Shown here: positions 46,340 to 55,688 of the stretch, piece by piece
Layout: the number at the start of each line of letters is the position of its first letter
How positions within the stretch are numbered: the first letter of the stretch is position 1
Source: Mesorhizobium sp. WSM3859
Lineage (GTDB): Bacteria; Pseudomonadota; Alphaproteobacteria; Rhizobiales; Rhizobiaceae
Length of the DNA stretch: 64,000 nucleotides
Direction: 5' to 3'
NCBI RefSeq assembly: GCF_002295065.1
Contig: NZ_NSGG01000001.1
Location: forward strand, 186,001 to 250,000
Position numbers and translations under genes: made by a program
Notes under the pieces: model-generated
The model's database searches: none
What the model was told of the DNA's origin: nothing
What the model saw: the letters and a program-made list of their open reading frames with translations, nothing else

Positions 46340-46606
46340 ATGAAACTGCTTACCTGCCCCATGAACGGCCCGCGCAACATCGACGAGTTCCAGTCTTTCG
46401 GCCCGGTGCGCGCGAGGCCCGACCCGAACGCAACTGCCGACAGGGACTGGTCGCGGCATCTGTTTCGCGCCGAGAACCGCAAAGGCGTCGTGGTCGAGTG
46501 GTGGCGGCACGTGCCGAGCAACTATTTCTTCCTGGCCGAGCGCGATCTCGTCAGCAACGAGATCATCCGCACCTTCGACGCATCCGAACTGCGGGACCGC
46601 GCATGA
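46340..46606 (+). CDS. soxD: Sarcosine oxidase-type subunit delta, zinc ligands altered
   Basis: An 88-residue delta subunit, which in the classical enzyme binds zinc through three Cys and one His. Here Cys6 and His57 are kept, but the second cysteine position (CPxC) is Asn9 and the Cys four residues after the His is Asn61. The rest (DRDWSRHLFRAENRKG, EWWRHVP, FFLAERD) fits the family. The zinc site is therefore probably absent. The start follows three bases after the soxB stop, and its stop overlaps the soxA start. Confidence 0.88.
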   Translation: MKLLTCPMNGPRNIDEFQSFGPVRARPDPNATADRDWSRHLFRAENRKGVVVEWWRHVPSNYFFLAERDLVSNEIIRTFDASELRDRA

Positions 46607-49458
46607 ACCGGCTGCCCGCCCCTTTCGGAAGCCGGATCGATCGAAGCCGCCGCATCCGCTTCACCTTCGAGGGCAAGCCCTTCGAAGGCTATGAAGGCGA
46701 CAGCATCGCCAGCGCGCTCGCCGCTTCCGGCCAATGGGCGCTGTCGCGCTCGTTCAAATATCACCGTCCTCGCGGCATCCTGTCGATGACCGGAGCCGAC
46801 GCCAACGCGCTGTTGCAACTGCCGTCCGAACCGAACGTCGCGGCCGAGCGCACGCCGATCAGCGAAGGGCTGCGGGTCAGCGCGCAGAACGTCAACGGCT
46901 CGCTCGAGCGCGACCGCGACGCCATCATGGACAGGTTTGGCCGCTTCCTGCCGGTCGGCTTCTACTATCGTACCTTCATGGGGCCGCGCCGCGACAGCTG
47001 GCTGAAATTCTGGGAGCCGATGATCCGCCGCAAGGCGGGCCTCGGCGTGGTCGACACCAAGGCTCCGCACCGGCATTTCGACAAGACGCATCTGCATTGC
47101 GACGTGCTCGTCGTCGGCGCCGGACCGGCGGGATTGAGCGCCGCGATTGCCGCCGCCGAGGCCGGTGCCGACGTGGTGCTGTGTGACGAGAACCCCGAGA
47201 TCGGCGGCGCGCTGAGCTATGGCCGGTACGATCCGGCCATCCTCTCCGGCCTGTGGTCGCGGCTGGAGACGCTGCCCAATCTCAAGGTGCTGACCGGCAC
47301 CGTCTGCAATGGCTGGTACGAAGACAATTGGCTGCCGCTGATCCAGGGCGATCGACTCCATCGGACACGCGCCCGGGAGGTGATCCTTGCGACTGGCGCC
47401 ATCGAGCAGCCGGCCGTCTTCCGCAACAACGACCTGCCGGGAATCATGCTCGGCGGCGCCGCACAGCGCTTGATCCGGCACTATGGCGTGCGGCCCGGTC
47501 AGAGCGCCGTGGTGCTGGCGGCCAACGACGAGGGCTACCGGACGGCGCTCGATCTGCTGGACGCAGGCGTGTCGGTCGTCGAGCTTGTCGATCCGCGATC
47601 CGCTGATGAGGCCGGTCCGCTGGAAGCCGAACTCCGCGGCAAGGGAGTCGCCATCCGCAAAGGCGCGACTATCGAGGCGGCGGAAGGCACGGCCGGAAAT
47701 CGTCACCTCGCCCGCGTCCGTGTCGGCGGAAGCTGGATCGGCTGCGAGCTGCTGACGGTTTCGATCGGCCAGGCGCCAGCGTGGCAGTTGCCGTGTCAGG
47801 CCGGCGGCAAGGTCGGCTACGACGCCGCCACGCAGATGATGACGATCACGCTGCCGCAAGGTCCGGTCCATCTCGCCGGCTCCGTTGCCGGCACGGACGA
47901 GATCGAGGATGCCGTCGCCAGCGGCCGGCGCGCGGCGGCAGCCGCGCTTTCGCAACTCGGCCATGCAGCGGCGGTAGAACCTCCGGCCACACCGAAGAGC
48001 GCCCGGCCACGCTATGTGCAGCCGATCGTCGCCGATCGCAAGGGACGCGACTTCGTCGATTTCGACGAGGATCTGCAGGTCAAGGATCTGCAGAACGCGA
48101 CCAAGGACGGCTATCGCGAGATCGAGCTGGTCAAGCGCTTCACCACTGTCGGCATGGGCCCGAGCCAGGGACGCCATTCGGCGCTGGCGACCGCCCGGAT
48201 CGTCGCGGAGGCAACCGGCCGGACGATCGGCGAGATCGGCATCACCACGGCGCGTCCTCCGGTGGGGCCGGAAACGCTCGGCGTGCTCGCAGGCCATCAC
48301 GAAGTGCTGGAGCGCCGCACGGCGCTGCATGCGCGGCACATCGCGCTGAACGCCGCGATGTGGCCGGTCGGCGCCTGGTGGCGGCCCTATCATTACGGCA
48401 GCGCAACCAAGGCTGAGGAAGCCGTCCACGAGGAAATCCTGGCCGTGCGCGAGGGCGTCGGCCTGCTCGACGTCTCGACGCTCGGCAAGCTGGAGATCCG
48501 CGGGCCGGACGCCGGCGAGTTTCTCGACCGCCTCTATACGATGGCGCATGCCAACCAGCCGGTGGGCCGCGTCCGCTACTGCCTGATGCTCAACGAGATG
48601 GGCTCGGTGATCGACGATGGTGTCGCCTATAGGATGGCGCAGGACCAGTTCTACGTGACGGCAACCACCGGAGCCGTCGCGCGCGTCTATGCCGACATGC
48701 TGTTCTGGAATGCCGAGTGGCGCCTGAAGGTCGACGTGCTCAACCTCACCGGCGCCTTCTCAGGCCTCAACGTCACCGGACCCAAGGCGCGCATGGTGCT
48801 TGAGGCGCTGGACAGCGACATCGATTTCAGCCGCGACGCCTTCCCTTATCTCAGTGGCCGGGAAGGCACCCTCGCTGGGGTGCCGGTCCGCGTGATGCGC
48901 ATCGGCTTCACCGGCGAGCTCAGCTACGAATTGCATTGCCCCTCGAGCCTGGCGCCCGCACTTTGGGACGCGGTGATGGCCGCCGGCAAGCCGCATGGCC
49001 TGCGCCCCTACGGACTGGAAGCGTCGCGCATATTGCGCCTGGAGAAAGGCCACATCCTGATCGGCCAGGACACGGATGCGATCACCACGCCCGATGAGCT
49101 CGGCTTCGGCTGGGCCGTGTCGAAGAAGAAGCTGTTCTTCGTCGGCAAGCGCTCCATCGAGATGCGTGCGAGGCTCGGCCAGACCCGCAAGCTGGTCGGC
49201 CTGCAATTCCCCGCCGGCGCCCGCAACATTCCCGGCGAGAGCTGCCTGGTGCTGCGCGGCGGCATGCCTGTCGGCCAGATCACCTCGGTGGGATACTCAC
49301 CATCGCTAGGGACACACATCGCGCTCGCCTATGTCCATGTCGACGACCAGGCCGAAGGCAGCAGCGTGACGGTGAAGTGCCGCAACGGCGAGCTGGTCGA
49401 AGCTCCGGTCGTCGCCCACGCCTTCTTCGACCCGACCAACGCGCGGCAGGAGATCTAG
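46603..49458 (+). CDS. soxA: Sarcosine oxidase-type subunit alpha
   Basis: A 951-residue alpha subunit. An N-terminal ferredoxin-like region (RIRFTFEGKPFEGYEGDSIASALAA broken by a turn, residues ~17-42) is followed by an NAD-binding fold (VLVVGAGPAGLSAAIAAAEAG around 168-188). A C-terminal GcvT-like folate domain runs from ~600, with RIGFTGELSYELHCP near 767. It would take electrons from beta and pass formaldehyde-level carbon to tetrahydrofolate. The ATG overlaps the soxD stop (ATGA). Confidence 0.9.
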   Translation: MNRLPAPFGSRIDRSRRIRFTFEGKPFEGYEGDSIASALAASGQWALSRSFKYHRPRGILSMTGADANALLQLPSEPNVAAERTPISEGLRVSAQNVNGSLERDRDAIMDRFGRFLPVGFYYRTFMGPRRDSWLKFWEPMIRRKAGLGVVDTKAPHRHFDKTHLHCDVLVVGAGPAGLSAAIAAAEAGADVVLCDENPEIGGALSYGRYDPAILSGLWSRLETLPNLKVLTGTVCNGWYEDNWLPLIQGDRLHRTRAREVILATGAIEQPAVFRNNDLPGIMLGGAAQRLIRHYGVRPGQSAVVLAANDEGYRTALDLLDAGVSVVELVDPRSADEAGPLEAELRGKGVAIRKGATIEAAEGTAGNRHLARVRVGGSWIGCELLTVSIGQAPAWQLPCQAGGKVGYDAATQMMTITLPQGPVHLAGSVAGTDEIEDAVASGRRAAAAALSQLGHAAAVEPPATPKSARPRYVQPIVADRKGRDFVDFDEDLQVKDLQNATKDGYREIELVKRFTTVGMGPSQGRHSALATARIVAEATGRTIGEIGITTARPPVGPETLGVLAGHHEVLERRTALHARHIALNAAMWPVGAWWRPYHYGSATKAEEAVHEEILAVREGVGLLDVSTLGKLEIRGPDAGEFLDRLYTMAHANQPVGRVRYCLMLNEMGSVIDDGVAYRMAQDQFYVTATTGAVARVYADMLFWNAEWRLKVDVLNLTGAFSGLNVTGPKARMVLEALDSDIDFSRDAFPYLSGREGTLAGVPVRVMRIGFTGELSYELHCPSSLAPALWDAVMAAGKPHGLRPYGLEASRILRLEKGHILIGQDTDAITTPDELGFGWAVSKKKLFFVGKRSIEMRARLGQTRKLVGLQFPAGARNIPGESCLVLRGGMPVGQITSVGYSPSLGTHIALAYVHVDDQAEGSSVTVKCRNGELVEAPVVAHAFFDPTNARQEI

Positions 49459-50028
49459 ATGGCCGCCGGCACCGCTGCTCGCATCTACCCCTTCATGCCC
49501 GGCGGCGCGGCCGACGGCACGAAGCTGGTTTCCGGCGCGATCATGCTGAGCGACCTCACCGACCGCCCGCGTTTCGGCCTGAAGGGCGGCGGCAGCGCCG
49601 ACTGGCTTGCCGCGCAGGGCTTGACGCTGCCCGCCGTCAACCGCATCGGCGACCATCGCGGCATGCGGATCCTGCGCCTCGGCAACGAGGATATCCTGCT
49701 TCTGGCCGAAGACGCGGGCGAGACGCTCGCCCAGGTCAAGGCCGCCTGGCAGGCGGCGCCGGCGCCAAAAGGTTACTCGTCATGGCGCGAGGAAGGCTGG
49801 GCATGGACGCGCCTTTCCGGTCCTCGCCTTGCCGAAGCGATGAGCGCGCTTTGCGCGCTGGACCTGAGACCGCAAAAATTCGGCGCCGACGACATCGCTC
49901 AGACCCGCGTCGGCCATATCGAAGCCGTGACGTTTCGTTCGCCGAAGGGTTTCGACATACTCTTCGACATCACCGCTTCGGCCTACTTCGCCCGCGCCGT
50001 CGCGGCCGTGGCCGGCCACACAGCATAG
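49459..50028 (+). CDS. soxG: Sarcosine oxidase-type subunit gamma
   Basis: A 189-residue gamma subunit with the family's GcvT-related fold; recognisable blocks are RILRLGNEDILLLAED and SGPRLAEAMSALCALDL. Its ATG directly follows the soxA stop. It probably has a structural role in the heterotetramer. Confidence 0.85.
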   Translation: MAAGTAARIYPFMPGGAADGTKLVSGAIMLSDLTDRPRFGLKGGGSADWLAAQGLTLPAVNRIGDHRGMRILRLGNEDILLLAEDAGETLAQVKAAWQAAPAPKGYSSWREEGWAWTRLSGPRLAEAMSALCALDLRPQKFGADDIAQTRVGHIEAVTFRSPKGFDILFDITASAYFARAVAAVAGHTA

Positions 50029-50037
50029 AGGATAGCC

Positions 50038-50946
50038 ATGACCCGCCCGCAAGGAACCATCGCCCCGATCCTGACGCCGTTCGAAGACGACGGCCGCATT
50101 GCGCGCGACCTCTGGATATCCCACGCCAAATGGGTGCTCGGTCAGGGCGCGCATTTCCTCTCGCCTTTCGGCACGACGGGCGAAGCGCTCTCGGTGTCCT
50201 TGCGCGAGCGCATGCAGGCGCTGGAATGGCTGGTCGAGGCCGGCATCGCGCCGGACCGGCTGATGCCCGGCACCGGCGTCACCGCCCTGCCCGAAACGGT
50301 CGAATTGTCGGCGCATGCCGTCGGCCTCGGCTGCGCCGCGGTCATGGTGCTGCCGTCCTTCTTCTACACCGGCGCCGGCGACAACGGTCAGGCGCGCTAC
50401 TACAGCGAGCTGATCGAGAAGGTGGCAAAGCCTTCGATGCGCGTCATCCTCTACCACATCCCGCAGAATTCCGGCGTACCGGTCAGCCCCGCCCAGACGG
50501 CGCGATTGAGCAAGGCGTTCCCGAACACCGTCGTCGCCTACAAGGACAGCGCCGGCGACTGGAACAACACCGCTGCCGTCATCGCCGCCGCGCCCGATAT
50601 TTCCGTCTTCCCGAGCTCCGAGGCGCAGCTCACCAAGGGTCTCGCCAGCGGCGCCGCCGGCTGCATTTCGGCGACCGTCAATTTGAACGCCGCCGCCATC
50701 CGCCGCCTCTATGACGCGGCCAAGAAGGGCGAGGACGTCACCGAGGCGGATGCCGCTATCAAGGCCTTCCGGAAGGTGATCCAGGATGCCGGGCTGATCC
50801 CGGCGATGAAGGCGGTGCTTGCGGTCAAGTCCGGCGACCGGCGGTGGCTGAACCTGCGCGCGCCGCATGAGAATGCGACGCTGGAAAACGGCAGGGTTTT
50901 GCTTGCCGCCCTCGGCAGCGCCGCCGACCATATCCGCCATAGCTGA
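50038..50946 (+). CDS. DapA-family class I aldolase/lyase
   Basis: A 302-residue member of the dihydrodipicolinate synthase/N-acetylneuraminate lyase family. GTTGE is at 45-49, the catalytic Tyr139 in VILYHIP, and the Schiff-base Lys169 in VVAYKDSAGDW. In a catabolic operon it is more likely a pyruvate-forming lyase, or a keto-acid dehydratase or deaminase, than lysine-synthesis DapA. It lies nine bases after soxG and eight before the hydroxyacid dehydrogenase, so its product may be that enzyme's substrate (inference). Confidence 0.82.
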   Translation: MTRPQGTIAPILTPFEDDGRIARDLWISHAKWVLGQGAHFLSPFGTTGEALSVSLRERMQALEWLVEAGIAPDRLMPGTGVTALPETVELSAHAVGLGCAAVMVLPSFFYTGAGDNGQARYYSELIEKVAKPSMRVILYHIPQNSGVPVSPAQTARLSKAFPNTVVAYKDSAGDWNNTAAVIAAAPDISVFPSSEAQLTKGLASGAAGCISATVNLNAAAIRRLYDAAKKGEDVTEADAAIKAFRKVIQDAGLIPAMKAVLAVKSGDRRWLNLRAPHENATLENGRVLLAALGSAADHIRHS

Positions 50947-50953
50947 GGTTGCG

Positions 50954-51922
50954 ATGTCGGCGCGCCCAACAATCATCCTGCACACCGACAAACCGGCCGG
51001 CGCGGTTGCCGTTCTCGCCGAGACGCATCCTGACCTCGAAGTCCATGCCTGCGACACCTATGCCGGCCTCCCCGCTTTGATCGAGCGGACCGCGGCGGAA
51101 GTGGTCTATTCGATCCGCTTCGACGGCACGCCGCGCTACCCGCGCCAAGCCCTTGTCGAAAGCCCGACGGTCAAATGGGTGTCGATCGGCGGCTCCGGCA
51201 CCGACCACCTCGGGCGCTGGGACCCGGCGCATGTGACCGTGACGAACTCGGCCGGCGTCGCTGCCGGCATGCTCGCCGAATATGCGCTCGGCGCCATGCT
51301 TTCCTTCTCGCTCGATCTGCGCGGCTTCGAACGCCGCCAGCAGGCCCGCCAATGGGGTGGCGGCCGCGTCGAGCCGATCGAGGGCAAGACCGTCTTGATC
51401 CTCGGCCTCGGCAAGACCGGCGAAGCCGTCGCGCGCCGCGCGCGGGCGATGGGCATGCACACGCTGGGCATCCGCGCGCGGCCGAAGCCGATGCCGTCGC
51501 TCGACGAGGTTCACGGCCCCGACGCGCTGCTGGCACTGATCGGCCGCGCCGATTTCATCGTCTGCTGCGTGCCCCTGCTGCCGACAACGCGCGGCCTGCT
51601 TGGCGAGGCCGCCTTCGCCGCGATGAAACCGTCCGCCGTGCTCGTCGACATTTCGCGCGGCGGCGTCGTCGAGGAAGCCGCATTGCTCAGTGCGCTCGAC
51701 AATGGGCAGATCAAGGGCGCGGCGCTCGATGTCTTCGCGACCGAGCCGCTGCCGGCGGAGCATCCGCTCTGGGGCTACGACAAAGTCGCCGTCACGCCGC
51801 ATTGCGCGGCGGTCTATGACGGCTGGGACATAAGGTCGGTGCGCATGTTCGCCGACAATCTGGCGCGCTACCGCAAAGGCGAGCCGCTGGAGAATGTGGT
51901 CAATCCGGGACGCGGGTACTGA
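50954..51922 (+). CDS. D-isomer-specific 2-hydroxyacid dehydrogenase
   Basis: A 322-residue NAD(P)-dependent dehydrogenase of the D-2-hydroxyacid family. The nucleotide-binding motif is ILGLGKTGEAVARRA, the catalytic Arg lies in ISRGGVVEEAAL, the Glu is in ATEPLPAEHPLW and the His in VTPHCAAVYDG. The ATG at 50954 follows GAGG; a longer frame reads into dapA and is rejected. It would interconvert a 2-keto acid and its D-hydroxy acid, consistent with keto acids made in the operon. Confidence 0.85.
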   Translation: MSARPTIILHTDKPAGAVAVLAETHPDLEVHACDTYAGLPALIERTAAEVVYSIRFDGTPRYPRQALVESPTVKWVSIGGSGTDHLGRWDPAHVTVTNSAGVAAGMLAEYALGAMLSFSLDLRGFERRQQARQWGGGRVEPIEGKTVLILGLGKTGEAVARRARAMGMHTLGIRARPKPMPSLDEVHGPDALLALIGRADFIVCCVPLLPTTRGLLGEAAFAAMKPSAVLVDISRGGVVEEAALLSALDNGQIKGAALDVFATEPLPAEHPLWGYDKVAVTPHCAAVYDGWDIRSVRMFADNLARYRKGEPLENVVNPGRGY

Positions 51923-51994
51923 AAGCAATTCCAGGAAAAGTGCGCAGCGGTTTTCCGTCCGGAATTGCGAGAACAAGAATCGAAGGGGAATGCT

Positions 51995-53536
51995 ATGTCA
52001 CAGGACAGGCGTGGCGGTGGCCGCCGATCGAAGCTCGGACGTAGTGGCGGCGGCATCGCGCAACTGCCGTGGCAGAGCGTGAAAAATCCCTACCCCCCGA
52101 TGCAGCTCCTCGACGAAGAGCGCATGGATCAGTTGCACAAGACGTCGATGCGCATCCTCTCGGAGCTCGGCATTCGCGTCATGAGCGAGAAGGTGATGGA
52201 CCTGTTCGCGAGGGCCGGCGCCATTGTCGACCGCGACAGCAACACCATTCGCATCGACGAGAGCATCGTCACCGAAGCCCTGAGCAACGTTCCCTCGTCC
52301 TTCACGCTGACCAGCCGCAATCCCGACAAGCAGGTCCATCTCGGCGACAATTCGCTGGTTTTCGGCCTGGTCGCCGGTCCGCCCAACGTGCATGACCGCA
52401 TCAACGGCCGCCGTCCAGGCAACCTCCCCGACTACCAGAACTTCATCCGGCTGGCGCACCACTTCAACGCCATCCACATCATCGGCAACCAGGTGGTGGC
52501 GCCGATCGAATTGCCGGCCAATTCGCGCCATCTCGACACCTACCACGCCAATCTGACGCTGAGCGACCTCTCCTTCCATTGCACCGCGATCGGTCGCGCC
52601 CGCGCCATGGACGGGATCAAGATGATGGCCATCGCGCGCGGCATCTCGGTCGAGGAAATGCGCGCCTCGCCCGGCGTGACCACGATCATCTCGATCAACT
52701 CGCCGCGCCTGTTCGACGACGCGATGGCCGAAGGCCTGATCGCCATGGCCGAGCACGGCCAGCCGGTGACCGTCACGCCCTTCACGCTGATGGGGGCGAT
52801 GACGCCGGTGACGCTTGCCGCAGCGCTCTGCCAGCAGAATGCCGAGGCGTTGTTTGGCATCACGCTGACGCAGCTCGTCAATCCCGGCACGCCGGTGATG
52901 TACGGCGCCTTCACCTCCAATGTCGACATGAAGTCCGGCGCGCCCGCTTTCGGCACGCCGGAAAATGCCAAGGCCAACATCATCGCCGGGCAGTTGGCGC
53001 GACGCTACAACCTGCCCTACCGCACCTCCAACGCGAACGCTTCCAACGTCGTCGACCTACAGGCGGCCTATGAGACCGAGATGGCGACCTGGGGCGCGGT
53101 GCTGGGCGGCGCCAATCTGATCTATCACGCGGCCGGCTGGCTGGAGGGTGGCCTGACGGCGTCCTACGAAAAGCTCGTGCTCGACGTCGAGATCCTGCAG
53201 AACATGATGGAGTTCCTGCGGCCGCTGCCGTTCCAGGAGGACGACCTCGGCTTCGAGGCGATCAAATCGGTGCCGGCCGGCGGTCATTTCTTCGGCGCCG
53301 AGCACACCATGTCGCGCTACACCACCGCGTTCTACCAACCGATGCTCTCCAACTGGCAAAACCATGGCGCCTGGGAGGAGGCCGGCGGCAAGGACGCGCT
53401 GGAGCGGGCGACCGAGCTCTGGCAGCAGGCCCTGCACGACTATGAGGAGCCGGTCACGGATCCCGCGATCCGCGAGGAACTCGACGCCTATGTCGCGCGC
53501 CGCCGCGAAGAGATCGCCGCCAATCCGGAAACTTAG
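51995..53536 (+). CDS. MttB-superfamily methyltransferase without pyrrolysine
   Basis: A 513-residue homologue of trimethylamine methyltransferase MttB (COG5598). The reading frame is continuous, with no in-frame amber codon, so it belongs to the non-pyrrolysine branch; studied members demethylate quaternary amines such as glycine betaine, passing the methyl group to a corrinoid protein. Family blocks are NPYPPMQLLDEERMDQLH and GVTTIISINSPRLFDDAMAE, each split over helices. An Arg/Gly-rich N-terminus precedes them. The ATG at 51995 follows GAAGGGGAA. No corrinoid protein gene is adjacent. Its operon with a sox-type oxidase suggests stepwise N-demethylation. Confidence 0.85.
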   Translation: MSQDRRGGGRRSKLGRSGGGIAQLPWQSVKNPYPPMQLLDEERMDQLHKTSMRILSELGIRVMSEKVMDLFARAGAIVDRDSNTIRIDESIVTEALSNVPSSFTLTSRNPDKQVHLGDNSLVFGLVAGPPNVHDRINGRRPGNLPDYQNFIRLAHHFNAIHIIGNQVVAPIELPANSRHLDTYHANLTLSDLSFHCTAIGRARAMDGIKMMAIARGISVEEMRASPGVTTIISINSPRLFDDAMAEGLIAMAEHGQPVTVTPFTLMGAMTPVTLAAALCQQNAEALFGITLTQLVNPGTPVMYGAFTSNVDMKSGAPAFGTPENAKANIIAGQLARRYNLPYRTSNANASNVVDLQAAYETEMATWGAVLGGANLIYHAAGWLEGGLTASYEKLVLDVEILQNMMEFLRPLPFQEDDLGFEAIKSVPAGGHFFGAEHTMSRYTTAFYQPMLSNWQNHGAWEEAGGKDALERATELWQQALHDYEEPVTDPAIREELDAYVARRREEIAANPET

Positions 53537-53547
53537 GAAACTACTTG

Positions 53548-55038
53548 ATGCCTTATGATCTCGTCATCCGCCACGCGACGCTGATCGCCGGCGACGGCTC
53601 GAAATCCTTCCAAGCCGACATCGCTGTCACCGGCGACCGCATCACCGCCATCGGCCGGCTCGACGACGCGCGAGGCAGCGAAGAGATCGACGCAAAGGGC
53701 AAGGTGGTCGCGCCCGGCTTCATCGACGTGCATACGCATGACGACGGCGCGCTGCTGGCGCCGGGCGGCATGGACCCGAAGATCAGCCAAGGCGTGACGA
53801 CGGTGATCGCTGGCAATTGCGGCGTCAGCCTTGCGCCGCTGCTGCTCGACAAGACCCCACCGCCGCCCTTCACGCTGGTCGGCGGCCGCGAGAATTTCCG
53901 CTTCGACCGCTTTGCCGACTATGTCGCCGAACTAAAGCGCCGCGGCATTGCCACCAACGCGGCCCTGCTCGTCGGCCACACCACCTTGCGCCAACGCTGC
54001 ATGCCGGTGACCGACCGGCCGGCCAACGACGCGGAAACGAGGGCGATGCAGGACGCGGTTGCCGAGGCGATGGCGGATGGAGCGTTCGGCCTCAGCACCG
54101 GGCTCGACTACCCGCCGGCCGTCAACTCGTCGACCGAGGAGGTCAAGGCGCTGGCCGCCACGGCGGCGGGCCTTGGCGGGCCCTATGTCACCCACACGCG
54201 CAACTATTTCGAGACGATGGACGAGGCGATCGAGGAAGCGATCGACATCGCCGATCATGCTGGCGGCAAGCTTTTCATCTCGCACCACCAGTGCACCGGG
54301 CGCGCCAATTTCGGCAAGAGCCTCCCATCTCTGGAGCGGATCGACCGGGCGCGCGACACGATGGATATCGGCATGGACGTCTACCCCTACGCCGCGAGTT
54401 CGACCGTGCTGCGGCTGGAGCGCTGCGACACCGGCCTGAAGATCCTCATCACCTGGTCCGATCCGCATCCGGAAATGGCGAGGCGCGAGATCGCCGACAT
54501 CGCGCGCGAATGGAACTGCACCGAGCGCGAGGCCGGTCAGCGCCTGCTGCCGGCCGGAGCGGTCTACTTCCAGCTCGACGAGGACGATGTTCGCAACATC
54601 ATCGCCCATCCGCGCACAATGATCGGCTCCGACGGCCTGCCGCACGACATCCACCCGCATCCGCGCCTGTGGGGCACATTTCCGCGCGTGCTTGGGCACT
54701 ATGCTCGCGATGTTGGTCTGTTCAGCCTCGAGGAAGCCATGTTCCGCATGACGGGACTGCCCGCGAAGGAGTTCGGCATCGCTGAGCGCGGGCTGCTGGC
54801 TGAAGGCAACTTCGCCGATCTCGTCATCTTCGATCCCGAGACGATCATCGACACCGCCACCTTCGAGGAACCGCGTCGGCCCGCCGCCGGCATCGAGCAC
54901 GTCTTCGTCAACGGCGTATCGGTGTGGCGCGGCGGCCGAGCGACGGGCGCGCTGCCGGGCTCGGTCCTGAAACCCTCGGCTTCAAAGCCGATCGTCAGAG
55001 GCGCATGCGGCTGCGGCGCCGATCACAGCGCCTCGTAA
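53548..55038 (+). CDS. N-acyl-D-amino-acid deacylase family amidohydrolase
   Basis: A 496-residue zinc amidohydrolase of the D-aminoacylase group. The metal-binding HxH lies in PGFIDVHTHDDGALL (residues ~60-74), followed by QGVTTVIAGNCGVSLAP, typical of D-aminoacylases. The later ISHHQCTG and GSDGLPHD blocks supply more ligands. The ATG at 53548 follows AGGAAA. As last gene of the rightward operon it overlaps the isochorismatase-fold gene on the other strand by 16 bases at the 3' ends. It would release D-amino acids from N-acyl forms, fitting the D-selective enzymes of the opposing operon. Confidence 0.85.
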   Translation: MPYDLVIRHATLIAGDGSKSFQADIAVTGDRITAIGRLDDARGSEEIDAKGKVVAPGFIDVHTHDDGALLAPGGMDPKISQGVTTVIAGNCGVSLAPLLLDKTPPPPFTLVGGRENFRFDRFADYVAELKRRGIATNAALLVGHTTLRQRCMPVTDRPANDAETRAMQDAVAEAMADGAFGLSTGLDYPPAVNSSTEEVKALAATAAGLGGPYVTHTRNYFETMDEAIEEAIDIADHAGGKLFISHHQCTGRANFGKSLPSLERIDRARDTMDIGMDVYPYAASSTVLRLERCDTGLKILITWSDPHPEMARREIADIAREWNCTEREAGQRLLPAGAVYFQLDEDDVRNIIAHPRTMIGSDGLPHDIHPHPRLWGTFPRVLGHYARDVGLFSLEEAMFRMTGLPAKEFGIAERGLLAEGNFADLVIFDPETIIDTATFEEPRRPAAGIEHVFVNGVSVWRGGRATGALPGSVLKPSASKPIVRGACGCGADHSAS

Positions 55039-55688
55039 ATCCGATCGACCGATTCCAGCGTGTAGGCGAACTCCACCGGCCGCGTGCAGCGCCAGCCCTC
55101 GAAGGGCTGGCCAGCAAGCGCCTTCAGTGCTTCGTGCAGACGCAGGATGCCGCCGCCATAGAGCCGGTTCGCCATGTCGAGCATGCCGGTGCGGTGCATG
55201 GTTTCGGTCATGCTGCCGCAGGCGTCCTTGACCAGCCAGACGCGAAAACCCTGATAGACGGCGTCGAACACGCTTTCCGTCACGCAGCTGTCGGTCAGCA
55301 CCCCGGCGACAACAAGGTTTTCAACCCCGAGCGCGGCGAGCCGTTGCGACAGATCGGTCCGGCGGAAGGCGCTCGGCCAGTGCTTGTGGATGACGATATC
55401 GCCGGGCAGCACCGCCACCTCGGCGCAGATATCCGCGCCTTCGCTGCCTGCGACGGCGGAGCGGAATTCCTCGGTCAGGATTTCCTCCTGCCGCGCATAG
55501 CCGTCGCGTTCCTCCGGCTTCACCCAGGCCTGCGCATGGATGACCGGCACGCGAGCCTTGCGGGCGGCTTCGATCAGCGCAGCGGCATTGGCGAGCACCG
55601 CGTCATAGCCGACGACCGGCCAAGCCGCGCCCGGGCGGTATTCATTCTGCAGGTCGATGACGAGCAGGGCGGTCTTGGTAAGATTCAT
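55023..55688 (-). CDS. Isochorismatase-fold cysteine hydrolase
   Basis: A 221-residue cysteine hydrolase with the family triad Asp12 (LLVIDLQNEY), Lys102 (IHKHWPSAF) and Cys135 (LTDSCVTESV). The family includes N-carbamoylsarcosine amidohydrolase, ureidoacrylate hydrolase and biuret hydrolase, so an N-carbamoyl amide substrate is plausible here, given the hydantoinase upstream. Its ATG overlaps the stop of the M20 gene (ATGA). It ends the leftward operon. Confidence 0.83.
   Translation of the reverse strand: MNLTKTALLVIDLQNEYRPGAAWPVVGYDAVLANAAALIEAARKARVPVIHAQAWVKPEERDGYARQEEILTEEFRSAVAGSEGADICAEVAVLPGDIVIHKHWPSAFRRTDLSQRLAALGVENLVVAGVLTDSCVTESVFDAVYQGFRVWLVKDACGSMTETMHRTGMLDMANRLYGGGILRLHEALKALAGQPFEGWRCTRPVEFAYTLESVDRIYEAL

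Noticed and set aside
50038..50946. Lysine-biosynthetic dapA
   Set aside because: Catalytic Tyr and Lys are present, but the gene is embedded in a catabolic sox operon, where DapA-family lyases usually have other substrates.
51995..53536. Pyrrolysine-containing MttB
   Set aside because: There is no in-frame TAG in the gene, and no pyrrolysine genes are seen in the window.
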